NCBI RefSeq assembly: GCF_011752935.1 | Contig: NZ_VWWO01000003.1 | Location: 682,001-746,000 of the forward strand | DNA: 64,000 nt | Source of the DNA: Chitinophaga sp. Cy-1792 | GTDB lineage: Bacteria > Bacteroidota > Bacteroidia > Chitinophagales > Chitinophagaceae | Direction of reading: 5' to 3' | In this document: positions 34,807-42,570 of the stretch, piece after piece | How the letters are laid out: every line of letters starts with the position of its first letter | How positions within the stretch are numbered: position 1 is the first letter of the stretch | Made by a program: the position numbers and the translations under genes | Notes under the pieces: generated by a model | The model's database searches: none | Told to the model about the DNA's origin: nothing | Seen by the model: only the letters and a program-made list of their open reading frames with translations

Positions 34807-35250
34807 TTTAAATACACAGCTCTTTTTACTGGTCCACCAGGACCTGATTTCGTAGGTTAGCCTACCTGCTTTTACCGCGGGGTCAGTGTTTACAAGGCGT
34901 TCTGCCTCCATACTGTCTTTGCAATCCAGGATATAAAGTCCACGTATGGTACCGGTATCACCGAAGGGGCCGGAGACAATAATTTTTCCTTCTTTGGAGA
35001 GTCTGCCTATATTTTTCAGATGCAATTGCTGTAATGCCTGCGCTTCCTGTGCATCAATATCAGGGTGCGGGCCTCTTTTTAAAAATACTATCCAGTATTT
35101 TTTCATGTCCGGGCTTTGCCCGTCTGTGTTAAATTTAGCGCTAAGAAACGCCGACAATGCAGGGATAGGGAATGGAGAAGGACGGAAAGAAACGATAACT
35201 ACGATTAGAAAACATAACAGAAATACAGCGGGTATAACCTTGCTTGCCAT
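34804..35250 (-). CDS. YciI-like (YCII domain) protein with N-terminal membrane anchor
   Basis: 148 residues. A hydrophobic N-terminus (about 6-22) looks like an uncleaved anchor or signal peptide. Residues ~48-140 match the YCII fold: KKYWIVFLKRGPHPDID, HLKNIGRLSKEGKIIVSGPFGD and GLYILDCKDSMEAERLVNTDPAVKAGRL, with the conserved histidine and aspartate of the family. Most YciI proteins are cytoplasmic and of unknown catalysis; an exported version is somewhat unusual. Convergent with pyrF. Confidence 0.8.
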   Translation of the reverse strand: MASKVIPAVFLLCFLIVVIVSFRPSPFPIPALSAFLSAKFNTDGQSPDMKKYWIVFLKRGPHPDIDAQEAQALQQLHLKNIGRLSKEGKIIVSGPFGDTGTIRGLYILDCKDSMEAERLVNTDPAVKAGRLTYEIRSWWTSKKSCVFK

Positions 35251-35373
35251 GACAATCGAATTTGTTACTAATCTACTAACATATTGTAAGCGAGATTGTT
35301 AATGACAAAAATTTAATCCATGTGCTGATATCAGGATAACTCATTATATTGCTGATAGCCAAAATTCACGTTT

Positions 35374-36552
35374 ATGTTGCAAGACCTCTTCCAGTCCCCG
35401 GACTATTATGCTGTAGACGACCTGTTAACGGAGGAACACCTGTTGATCCGCGATGCTGTAAGGCAGTGGGTAAAGAAAGAAATTTCCCCGATCATTGAAG
35501 ATTGCGCCCAGGAAGCTAAATTTCCTGCACAGATAATTCCCGGACTTGGAAACCTGGGATGTTTCGGGCCTACTATCCCGGCAACATATGGTGGTGCAGG
35601 TCTTGACTATATCTCTTATGGCCTGATGATGCAGGAGCTGGAACGCGGAGATAGCGGCATACGTTCTACTGCGTCTGTACAGGGCTCATTGGTTATGTAT
35701 CCTATCTATGCTTTTGGCAGTGAGGCACAGAAGCAGTGGTATCTTCCCAAACTGGCCACTGGTGAGTATATGGGTTGTTTTGGACTTACAGAACCAGATC
35801 ACGGTTCCAATCCCGCAGGTATGATTACCAATTTCAGGGAAGATGGCGACCATGTGATCCTGAACGGCGCCAAGATGTGGATATCCAATGCACCTTTTGC
35901 AGATATTGCGGTGGTGTGGGCGAAAAATGAAGCCGGAAAAATCCAGGGCATCATCGTAGAACGTGGCATGGAAGGCTTTACCACACCGGAAACGAAAGGT
36001 AAGTGGAGCCTGAGGGCCAGTGCTACCGGCGAGCTCGTTTTTGATAATGTAAGAGTGCCAAAAGAAAATATTTTACCGGGCGTAACCGGGCTGAAAGGGC
36101 CATTGTCCTGCTTATCATCAGCGCGCTTTGGCATTGCCTGGGGCGTAATTGGCGCCGCGATGGACTGTTATGATATTGCTTTGCGCTATGCAAAAGAACG
36201 TATTCAGTTTGGTAAGCCAATTGCCGGATTTCAGCTTACGCAGAAGAAATTAGCGGAGATGATCACTGAGATTACCAAGGCCCAGCTGTTGAACTGGAGA
36301 TTAGGCGTACTGAAAAACCAGGGCAAGGCAACGCCGGCGCAAATTTCCATGGCTAAACGAAATTCCTGTGCCGTGGCTACACAAATAGCCAGAGATGCCC
36401 GTCAGATACTGGGAGGAATGGGTATTACCGGCGAATTCCCGGTGATGCGCCATATGATGAACCTGGAAAGTGTTATCACCTACGAGGGTACCCATGAAAT
36501 ACATCTGCTGATCACCGGTATGGATGTTACCGGCCTCGATGCCTTTAAATAA
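35374..36552 (+). CDS. Acyl-CoA dehydrogenase, glutaryl-CoA dehydrogenase type
   Basis: FAD enzyme of 392 residues. It follows the glutaryl-CoA dehydrogenase pattern: RSTASVQGSLVMYPI (about 107-121) in the substrate-binding region, GLTEPDHGSNP (about 145-155), TGELVFDNVRVP, and the catalytic base glutamate in VITYEGTHEIHLLI (about 370-383). Glutaryl-CoA dehydrogenase oxidatively decarboxylates glutaryl-CoA to crotonyl-CoA in lysine and tryptophan breakdown; a related short-chain substrate cannot be excluded. Crotonyl-CoA hydration would feed the 3-hydroxyacyl-CoA dehydrogenase encoded at 30186, though the genes are not in one operon. Confidence 0.9.
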   Translation: MLQDLFQSPDYYAVDDLLTEEHLLIRDAVRQWVKKEISPIIEDCAQEAKFPAQIIPGLGNLGCFGPTIPATYGGAGLDYISYGLMMQELERGDSGIRSTASVQGSLVMYPIYAFGSEAQKQWYLPKLATGEYMGCFGLTEPDHGSNPAGMITNFREDGDHVILNGAKMWISNAPFADIAVVWAKNEAGKIQGIIVERGMEGFTTPETKGKWSLRASATGELVFDNVRVPKENILPGVTGLKGPLSCLSSARFGIAWGVIGAAMDCYDIALRYAKERIQFGKPIAGFQLTQKKLAEMITEITKAQLLNWRLGVLKNQGKATPAQISMAKRNSCAVATQIARDARQILGGMGITGEFPVMRHMMNLESVITYEGTHEIHLLITGMDVTGLDAFK

Positions 36553-36628
36553 TCGGCGGCTTTATTGGATTAGCTCAATTGTCTTTTTATCTTTAGCGCA
36601 TTCCATGCAGCTGAAGTGAACATCTATT

Positions 36629-37675
36629 ATGAAAAAAATACTATCCCGACTTTCTGTTTTTTTATTGATTTTACTGATTGCCAACGTATGTCGCGTATCT
36701 GCTGCCACGGCTGATACTGCCAGGGTGCAATTGATAAGTTGTGAAGGAAAAGCACAGGGCACTTACTATATCGTAAAATATCTTTCGGCAGATACTGCCA
36801 GTCTGCAATCCCGTATCGACTCCCTATTTAAGGTCATTGATCATTCTTTATCGCTGTACCAGCCGCATTCGCTGATCAACCAGTTTAATGAAACCGGGAA
36901 AGTGAATATGGATGAACATATGCAGCGGGTAGTGGAAAAGGCGCTGTTTGCCAATAAGGCGACGGCCGGGCTTTTTGATATTACCGTGAAGCCACTGGTG
37001 TATCTCTGGGGTTTTGGCGTAACTAAACCATCCTTTAAAGGAATACCGCCTGCGGATAGCATAAAGGCGACCATGCCCTATATTGGCAGTCGTTACCTCC
37101 GGGTAAAGGGAAATACGCTGTTTGCCCTTAAAAAAGGGGTACAAATCGATTGTAATGGCATCGCGCAGGGCTATACGGTGGATGTTATAGGTAGATTTCT
37201 TGATGCGGCTGGTATAAGGGATTACCTGGTAGATGTGGGAGGAGAGTTGTGTGCGCGGGGATATAATGTGCAGCATAAGCGTTGGAGCGTAGGTGTAGAG
37301 CGGCCATCACCGGGCGATACCACTTATGAGCCTGTACAGGGCATCGTTCGGCTGGCAGCCGAAGGGATTGCTACCAGTGGTAATTACCGCCGGTTCTTCG
37401 ATCAGGGAAAGACACGTTTTGCACATACCATCAATCCTTTAACAGGAGAGGCTTTACATAATAACATCATCAGTGTGACTGTACTGGCAAAAGATTGCTT
37501 TACAGCAGATGCCTTTGATAACCCGCTGATACTGATGGGAGTGACAGAAGGGTTGCAGTGGCTGGAAAAGCACCCGGAATACGGCCTTGAAGCATTATAT
37601 ATCTATCGTGCCAAAGATGGTACTATACAGGAAGCCTATACGAAGCAATTCGGCTTACGTTTGCTCAACAATTAA
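36629..37675 (+). CDS. apbE: FAD:protein FMN transferase (ApbE)
   Basis: 348 residues with a signal peptide (about 1-25). ApbE attaches FMN covalently to threonine residues of target flavoproteins such as Na+-NQR and RNF subunits in the periplasm or on membrane-bound domains. Visible motifs are QGTYYIVKY, DHSLSLYQPHSLINQFN, GLFDITVKPLVYLWGFG, VQIDCNGIAQGYTVD (usually DLGAIAKGY-like), YLVDVGGELCARG and ATSGNYRRF, TINPLTGEA. The ADA-DALA-type segment is ADAFDNPLILMG here. No signature of a lipobox. Targets are not encoded nearby. A near-consensus -7 element TATCTTTA lies at 36588-36595. Confidence 0.9.
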   Translation: MKKILSRLSVFLLILLIANVCRVSAATADTARVQLISCEGKAQGTYYIVKYLSADTASLQSRIDSLFKVIDHSLSLYQPHSLINQFNETGKVNMDEHMQRVVEKALFANKATAGLFDITVKPLVYLWGFGVTKPSFKGIPPADSIKATMPYIGSRYLRVKGNTLFALKKGVQIDCNGIAQGYTVDVIGRFLDAAGIRDYLVDVGGELCARGYNVQHKRWSVGVERPSPGDTTYEPVQGIVRLAAEGIATSGNYRRFFDQGKTRFAHTINPLTGEALHNNIISVTVLAKDCFTADAFDNPLILMGVTEGLQWLEKHPEYGLEALYIYRAKDGTIQEAYTKQFGLRLLNN

Positions 37676-37676
37676 T

Positions 37677-37703
37677 TGCGGGATGAATAAAAAAAATCCC
37701 GCA
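37677..37703. terminator. Hairpin between convergent apbE and outer-membrane protein genes
   Basis: TGCGGGAT (37677-37684) pairs with ATCCCGCA (37696-37703); the loop is A-rich (T-rich on the minus strand). Confidence 0.5.
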
Positions 37704-37766
37704 GCCTTTATTAGAGACTACGGGAACCATTCTCACATTTTCCTTCTTAGAATATGGATAAAATAC

Positions 37767-38387
37767 TTAGTTGAGGTGGAACTTCAGCCCAATATTCCCT
37801 TGTATTGACTGGAAATTGGTGAGGTCGCCCACTTTATAAGGTGCATAATTGTATCTGACATTGGCGTTAAACAACAGGGGAGAAGCTTTGCCGAAAGGCA
37901 CGTTGATTCCAATTTCAGGGCTTACCAGAAATCTCCAGCTATTGTCGGACTCTACGAATTCTCCCCAGTATTTTTTGTAATCCATATTGGCAACACCGAT
38001 ACCAACGGAAGCGTAGGGGATGACGGCTTTATCAGGTTTGGTAAAGGCCCATCCTATGGTTGCCTGGATAGGAATTACCTGCAGGGTACGTGTTTGTACG
38101 GCAGATACATCACCGATTTTATCAGGATATACGGCACGTGGTAAGCGTTCGTAGTAGTCCTGGAATCCTGTTCGGAGTCCTACAGACAACTGGTCATTCA
38201 GCATATATTGCAGTCCGGCGCTCCAACCGCGGAAGCTGGTTTTATTAGTATAGTCTTTGAGAGATCCTATTGGCTGCGCGATGGAATAGTTCACATCAAT
38301 CGATAATGGCGGACGTACCTGTGCAGCAACGGCCTGGGTTGCCAGACAGCCTGCAAAAATCAATATCCAGTTTTTTATCTTTTTCAT
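37767..38387 (-). CDS. Outer-membrane beta-barrel protein
   Basis: Signal peptide MKKIKNWILIFAGCLATQAVAAQ, then about 180 residues of alternating hydrophobic strands with aromatic ends: GWSAGLQYMLNDQLSVGLRTGF, TIGWAFTKPDKAVIPYASVGIGVA, NANVRYNYAPY, ending GNIGLKFHLN with a hydrophobic strand and terminal residues typical of small porin-like barrels (OmpA-like/OmpW-like size). ATG codons at 38411 and 38399 are also in frame; the one at 38387 gives a clean signal peptide (206 residues). It follows the DUF4136 lipoprotein gene by about 40 bases, probably in one operon. Function unknown. Confidence 0.82.
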   Translation of the reverse strand: MKKIKNWILIFAGCLATQAVAAQVRPPLSIDVNYSIAQPIGSLKDYTNKTSFRGWSAGLQYMLNDQLSVGLRTGFQDYYERLPRAVYPDKIGDVSAVQTRTLQVIPIQATIGWAFTKPDKAVIPYASVGIGVANMDYKKYWGEFVESDNSWRFLVSPEIGINVPFGKASPLLFNANVRYNYAPYKVGDLTNFQSIQGNIGLKFHLN

Positions 38388-38426
38388 CTTTCCAATCATT
38401 TTAAGGTTCATCGATTTGATACATCA

Positions 38427-39062
38427 TTACTTGTTGGTGAGGTAAGGAGACTGGGCAAAAGAAGCCTGTACCATACTTGGTACATTGCTGGTTGTCCATA
38501 CGTTTGTACCTCTCCAGAGTGAGTTCCATACAGCGGTCAGCTGATTGTTGGTGCCTGGATTTTTCAAATCGAAAAGGTCGATGGCAGTTTGTCTTTCTCT
38601 TACCTGGTACACCTGGTAATAAGGTGGATAGTACCATCCAAAGCCTGGGTAACCCCAGTAGCCAGGATCCCAGTATCCACCCCACCAGCCAGGGTTCCAG
38701 CCTGTAGTATAGAAGGTGTTGTCGATACGGGTGAGGTTAATACCAAGGTCTGGTTTAGCATTCTTGCCGACGAGTGTATAGCCTCTTTCCTGCATGGCCG
38801 CAGTAACAGAGGCGATCAGCTGTTTGTCGTAATCTGTCAGTGCTTTTTTGGTACTGTCTGAAGTGTTGGTCAGAACAGCAACGGAGTCTACAATGCTGAA
38901 GGTGGCGTATGATTTGAAGTTTGTCTGGCTATCGTGGTTCGTAATATAAATCCTGGACTCCTCAGGTGTCATATCCTTCAACGGGTCCTTGCCACAACCA
39001 CTGAATGACACTATTGCCACGATGGCAGCAATACTGCTGAGTAAATAGATTGTTCTTTTCAT
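38427..39062 (-). CDS. DUF4136 lipoprotein
   Basis: 211 residues. The N-terminus has a lipobox with cysteine C23 (SFSGC), so it is a lipoprotein. The body matches DUF4136: FKSYATFSIVDSVAV, TDYDKQLIASVTAAMQERGY, KPDLGINL, followed by a striking Gly/Trp/Tyr-rich stretch (about 121-150) and ERQTAIDLFDLKN. Family members are envelope proteins of unknown function; they often accompany beta-barrel proteins, as here. Confidence 0.85.
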   Translation of the reverse strand: MKRTIYLLSSIAAIVAIVSFSGCGKDPLKDMTPEESRIYITNHDSQTNFKSYATFSIVDSVAVLTNTSDSTKKALTDYDKQLIASVTAAMQERGYTLVGKNAKPDLGINLTRIDNTFYTTGWNPGWWGGYWDPGYWGYPGFGWYYPPYYQVYQVRERQTAIDLFDLKNPGTNNQLTAVWNSLWRGTNVWTTSNVPSMVQASFAQSPYLTNK

Positions 39063-39314
39063 AATCCTATCGTATTAATTTCTAATTATGGTTTCTTTTC
39101 GATTGCTAAATAGCTAAACGAAACGGGTCAACGGCATTTAATGAATGTCGTGAGAATGGAGTGCCGGCCGGCATACGGTGTATTCGCGTTTCCTTTATTG
39201 TTCAACGCTTTAGATAGGGGAAAGTTACAGCAGGTTTAGCGCAGAACTGTTAACGTAATCCTAAAATGAAAAATGGGTTAACAACTGTAGTTGATTACAT
39301 ATTATGTTGAAGTG

Positions 39315-39941
39315 TTAATTCAGAATTTTTTTATTCATCAGCTCGGATTTCAGCTGTGGTGCATTCAGAAAATGTATGCTTTCTATACCCATATTTTTTG
39401 CTGCATTTACATTGCGCAGATTATCATCGATAAAAAGTGCTTCTGCAGCATTTTCCTGGTACCTTTCCAGTAAAAGCTGGAAGAAAGAATGGGCGGGTTT
39501 ACGTTGTTTTTCTCTTCCTGAAACCACAATACCGTCAAACCATTGTAAAAACTGGTATTGCATTAATGCAAGCGGAAACGTTTCATTAGACCAGTTTGTT
39601 AAAGCGTACAGCTTATATTTACCACTGTCTTTTAATTCTTTTAACAGTGCTACGGTATCGCTGATTTCGCCACCCAGCATTTCCTTCCATCTGCCATAAT
39701 AAGCCCGTATTTGCGCCTCAAATGAAGGGAATTGCTGTATCAGCATTTCAGTCCCATCCAGCAGCGATCTTCCTGCATCCTGTTCTTCATTCCAGTCTGA
39801 TGTGCATATTTCTTCCAGGAACTGTTCCATTTCATCTTCAGTAGAAAAAATTTTGCGGTAGAGGTAACGTGGATTCCAGTCTATTAGTACTGCGCCGAGA
39901 TCAAAAATTATAGCCTTATAGGATGACTCCTGATTATGCAT
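39315..39941 (-). CDS. HAD-superfamily phosphatase (subfamily IA)
   Basis: 208 residues. Motif I is IIFDLGAVLIDWNPRYLY (nucleophile aspartate near residue 15; the second acid is replaced by glycine, as common in this YihX/epoxide-hydrolase-N-like group). Motif II is YALTNWSNETF, motif III lies at GREKQRKPAHSFF, and motif IV at ALFIDDNLRNVNAAKNMGI. It probably hydrolyses a small phosphorylated metabolite. Monocistronic; the 170 bases downstream to the next gene hold nothing I can name. Confidence 0.88.
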   Translation of the reverse strand: MHNQESSYKAIIFDLGAVLIDWNPRYLYRKIFSTEDEMEQFLEEICTSDWNEEQDAGRSLLDGTEMLIQQFPSFEAQIRAYYGRWKEMLGGEISDTVALLKELKDSGKYKLYALTNWSNETFPLALMQYQFLQWFDGIVVSGREKQRKPAHSFFQLLLERYQENAAEALFIDDNLRNVNAAKNMGIESIHFLNAPQLKSELMNKKILN

Positions 39942-40112
39942 AGGTCTTTTAATAAGTATGAAAGATTGACTAAATTAATACTAATTTATATATTAGGATA
40001 ATTTTAATGAATATTGATACACGGATGACAGTTTTGGCTGACAACCGGTAGCAGGGCCTTACCCGGATACTTTGGAAACGGGAGAGGTTTTATTATTTTT
40101 TATTGAAATGTA

Positions 40113-41405
40113 TTAATCGAGAAATTCGTCTGCTGCATCTTCGAGGAGTTTGAGATCTACGGAATCGCTGCCGGCGATGCCTTCGATAGATCCTTTGATA
40201 TGCGCAGCATTGAGTAATACTTTTTCGAGTTGTTTTTCGCGTGCCTTCCAGATTTTTTCCATGGCATCACGTTCTTTTTGTATAGAGATTTTGAGCGACA
40301 TGAACCCTTCTCTGATGGCTTTCCACTGTTCGGCAAATTCGCCGCTGGTGAGATAAGCGTAGAGCATATGCATTTTGTCGCCTTTGTTTTCCTGTGTATT
40401 GAGTGCGCTGAAAACCTTGATGATACCATCCCTGAGTACATGAGCGAGGGCTTTCACTTCAGCGAAGGTACAGATCCAGATGCCGTCTCGTTCCCCGAAT
40501 TTGTCCATGCCGCGTGGCATGGTTTGCGTAACAAGGATGGCCACATCGATGCCCTGGCTACGCATATCTGCTTTTAATTTTTCAATCCAGCCTTCGGTAA
40601 ATTCCTTGGTGCGCTTGCTCTCGTAGATAATGCGGCCACATTCCTGTCCGAAGCGGTTTTTCACGAGCTGAATACAATCTGCCCCGCGAACGCCTTTGCC
40701 TACAGGGTTTACTTCATCGAAAGGAAAGCTATGGCGTAACATTTCTTCCAGAACGAGTTCCTGTACTTCTCCCTGTAATTGCATAGAACCTTGTTCGGCT
40801 CTGCGTTTCATTTCTTCGGCGAGTTTGCGTTGGTCTTCCAGTTGTTTTTCCAGTTCACGTAAACGTAGCTGGTGCTCGGTGTCTTTAAGTGCGTTACGCT
40901 CTGCTTCTTCCTTGCGGATAAGTTCTGAGAGTTCGGCGCGACTCTCCATGAGCTTACGTTCCAGGGATATTTCGAGTTCTGTTTCTTTATTTTTCAGTTC
41001 CTGTTCTTTACGCAGGAAGTCCAGTTCTTTCTGGCGTGCGGCACTCAGTTTGGCTTCCTGTTCGAGGTTGGCTTCTCTGAGCATACGTACCTGGTTGTCG
41101 AAATCAGCAACGATCGTTTTGCGTAATTCTTCAGAAAGAGACTCGCGCAGCTGTTGTTTTTCCAGTTGCACTCTTTTGGTGATCTCCTCCTCCTGCTGAA
41201 TGCGTTGGGCTTCGATCTGCTGGCGTTCTGCGGCAATTTTACTTCTTTCAGACAGCAGGGAATTCTTCTCTGACTGAAGAGATTCCAATCTCTTCCGCCA
41301 TTCGGACTCCATCTTACCACGCATTTCTTTCTCTATATCCGCTGCGAAGGCGTCTTCCATTACAAATTGATGTTTGCAACTCGGACAAGTGATTGCTGTA
41401 CCCAT
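40113..41405 (-). CDS. DUF2130 protein: zinc ribbon, coiled coil, possible nuclease-fold domain
   Basis: 430 residues. An N-terminal zinc-knuckle-like ITCPSCKHQFVMED is followed by a long glutamate/lysine/arginine coiled coil (about 25-215) and the DUF2130 domain (about 215-400). The domain has GKGVRGADCIQLV and CGRIIYESKRTKEF, an Asp ... Glu-x-Lys arrangement that resembles PD-(D/E)XK nucleases, then IDVAILVTQTMPRGMDKFGERDGIWICTF. The biological role of the family is unknown. The -7 element of its promoter ends five bases before the ATG, which suggests a leaderless mRNA. Confidence 0.82.
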   Translation of the reverse strand: MGTAITCPSCKHQFVMEDAFAADIEKEMRGKMESEWRKRLESLQSEKNSLLSERSKIAAERQQIEAQRIQQEEEITKRVQLEKQQLRESLSEELRKTIVADFDNQVRMLREANLEQEAKLSAARQKELDFLRKEQELKNKETELEISLERKLMESRAELSELIRKEEAERNALKDTEHQLRLRELEKQLEDQRKLAEEMKRRAEQGSMQLQGEVQELVLEEMLRHSFPFDEVNPVGKGVRGADCIQLVKNRFGQECGRIIYESKRTKEFTEGWIEKLKADMRSQGIDVAILVTQTMPRGMDKFGERDGIWICTFAEVKALAHVLRDGIIKVFSALNTQENKGDKMHMLYAYLTSGEFAEQWKAIREGFMSLKISIQKERDAMEKIWKAREKQLEKVLLNAAHIKGSIEGIAGSDSVDLKLLEDAADEFLD

Positions 41406-41410
41406 AATAC

Positions 41411-41418
41411 CAAAAATA
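41411..41418 (-). promoter_or_regulatory. Promoter -7 element of the DUF2130 gene
   Basis: On the minus strand TATTTTTG, an exact TAnnTTTG match, followed by five bases and the ATG at 41405. No TTG is clear at the -33 position. Confidence 0.5.
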
Positions 41419-41503
41419 TATTACGTAAAGATAGGACTTAGAATGTTGGGATGAGCTTTAGTTTATCCTCTTAATGTGGATAATGTTTTTAAGATAAATA
41501 TTG

Positions 41504-41552
41504 GTAATAAAAATATTACTTTATTTTTATTTTTTTGTAATAAATATATTAC
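41504..41552 (+). promoter_or_regulatory. Twin palindromic operators upstream of hicAB
   Basis: Two 16-bp palindromes of the form GTAATA-N4-TATTAC lie at 41504-41519 and 41537-41552, with centres exactly 33 bases (about three helical turns) apart. A further half-site GTAATA occurs at 41573-41578. The HicB protein encoded downstream has an Xre-type helix-turn-helix, so these are the likely autoregulatory sites. The region is very AT-rich. Confidence 0.7.
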
Positions 41553-41588
41553 CTTAGTAGGAGTAATTAGTCGTAATAAAAGAAATGT

Positions 41589-41777
41589 ATGACTTGTAAT
41601 GAATTATGGAGAATCTTAAAAAAAGATGGTTGGTATGTAAAGAGGGAAGGTAAAGGAAGCCATAAAGTTCTCGCGCATCCGGAGAAGGAAGGAGAGATCG
41701 TTTTTTCTGATCATGGCAGTGCTGAAATGGGAAGCGGATTGGTGAATAAAATTCTAAAACAGGCGGAATTAAGATAA
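41589..41777 (+). CDS. hicA: HicA-type toxin (mRNA interferase)
   Basis: 62 residues, the usual HicA size. The fold is a small dsRNA-binding-like domain; the sequence ELWRILKKDGWYVKREGKGSHKVLAHP holds the catalytic histidine in GSHKVLAHP (piecewise: GKGSHK at about 22-27), followed by EIVFSDHGSAEMGSGLVNKILKQA. HicA cleaves mRNA and tmRNA independently of ribosomes until bound by HicB. An ATG four bases upstream is in another frame. The antitoxin gene follows after 41 bases; the order toxin-antitoxin is the standard hicAB arrangement. Confidence 0.88.
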   Translation: MTCNELWRILKKDGWYVKREGKGSHKVLAHPEKEGEIVFSDHGSAEMGSGLVNKILKQAELR

Positions 41778-41818
41778 GTCTTCTGTGTCTAATTATAAAA
41801 ATTTAAAACAATACTACC

Positions 41819-42208
41819 ATGAAAAGCATCGTGTTTGTAGTAGAAAAAACAACAACCGGATATTCAGCCTATGCAAATGATTTCGATAAATATCCGGTAG
41901 GTACAACGGCTGAAAACATCGAACAGTTAAGGAAAAATGTATTAGATGCCACAAATCTTTATTTAAGTGAAATTGGCAAGAAAGTAGTTAAGGAGAATGA
42001 TATCTCATTGGTATTAGATGTCAGGCAGTTTTTTGAGTTCTACAAAATTATTAACGCCAAAGCATTGGCAGAGCGTATTGGCATGAGTCAATCGTTGTTG
42101 TCTCAGTATGCAAATGGAATTAAGAAGCCTTCCGAAAAACAAACAGATAAAATATTGGAAGGGGTAAGGCAGTTGGGGAGAGAGTTGGCAAAGATTGAAT
42201 TTATTTAA
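41819..42208 (+). CDS. hicB: HicB-type antitoxin with Xre helix-turn-helix
   Basis: 129 residues. The N-terminal half is the partially degraded RNase-H-like HicB fold (IVFVVEKTTTGYSAYANDF, TAENIEQLRKNVLDATNLYL), and the C-terminal half (about 75-125) is an Xre-type DNA-binding domain (AKALAERIGMSQSLLSQYANGIKKPSEKQTDKI in pieces). It neutralises HicA and probably binds the two palindromes upstream. Base composition of the pair is lower in GC than the neighbours, which suggests recent acquisition. Confidence 0.88.
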   Translation: MKSIVFVVEKTTTGYSAYANDFDKYPVGTTAENIEQLRKNVLDATNLYLSEIGKKVVKENDISLVLDVRQFFEFYKIINAKALAERIGMSQSLLSQYANGIKKPSEKQTDKILEGVRQLGRELAKIEFI

Positions 42209-42252
42209 GTAGTTGCCGGGCTGCAATTGCAGTGTTTCTATTAAAAACGAAA

Positions 42253-42286
42253 CCCGATAGCTTGAATTATTTCAGGGGCTATCGGG
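42253..42286 (+). terminator. Hairpin after hicB
   Basis: CCCGATAGC (42253-42261) pairs with GCTATCGGG (42278-42286). Only a weak T-rich stretch follows. Confidence 0.5.
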
Positions 42287-42363
42287 AATAAGATTTTACA
42301 ATTCTAATTAAAATCTTTTGATCACCCAAAAACGTTATACAATTTTGTAAACATCCTTAAATG

Positions 42364-42401
42364 AAAAAAGGCTAAAAAGCGGACCTGCTTTTTAGCCTTT
42401 T
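42364..42401 (-). terminator. Terminator of the tRNA-Leu gene
   Basis: A 15-bp perfect stem (42366-42380 with 42387-42401) around loop GGACCT. On the minus strand it ends in a T-run and begins seven bases after the encoded CCA. Confidence 0.85.
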
Positions 42402-42407
42402 AAATTT

Positions 42408-42494
42408 TGGTGCGAAGGAGGAGATTCGAACTCCCAAGCCCTTTCAGGCACTACCACCTCAAAGTAGCGCGTCTACCAATTTCGCCACCTTCGC
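42408..42494 (-). tRNA. tRNA-Leu (GAG)
   Basis: On the minus strand a class II tRNA: acceptor GCGAAGG/CCTTCGC, anticodon stem CTACT/GGTAG with loop TTGAGGT (anticodon GAG), a long variable arm (TGCCTGAAAGGGCTT region) and T-arm GTTCGAATC. The 3' CCA is encoded (42408-42410). It has its own promoter and terminator. Confidence 0.95.
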
Positions 42495-42512
42495 ATCTGG
42501 TAGAAGGGAGTG

Positions 42513-42543
42513 CAAAAGTAAGGGCTTTTTTGAAATAAACAAA
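42513..42543 (-). promoter_or_regulatory. Promoter of tRNA-Leu
   Basis: On the minus strand TTTG (42543-42540), 19 bases, TACTTTTG (42520-42513), a full match to the Bacteroidota consensus; transcription would start about 15 bases before the mature tRNA. Confidence 0.75.
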
Positions 42544-42570
42544 TTTATTTATTCATTTTTCTAAAAAAGT

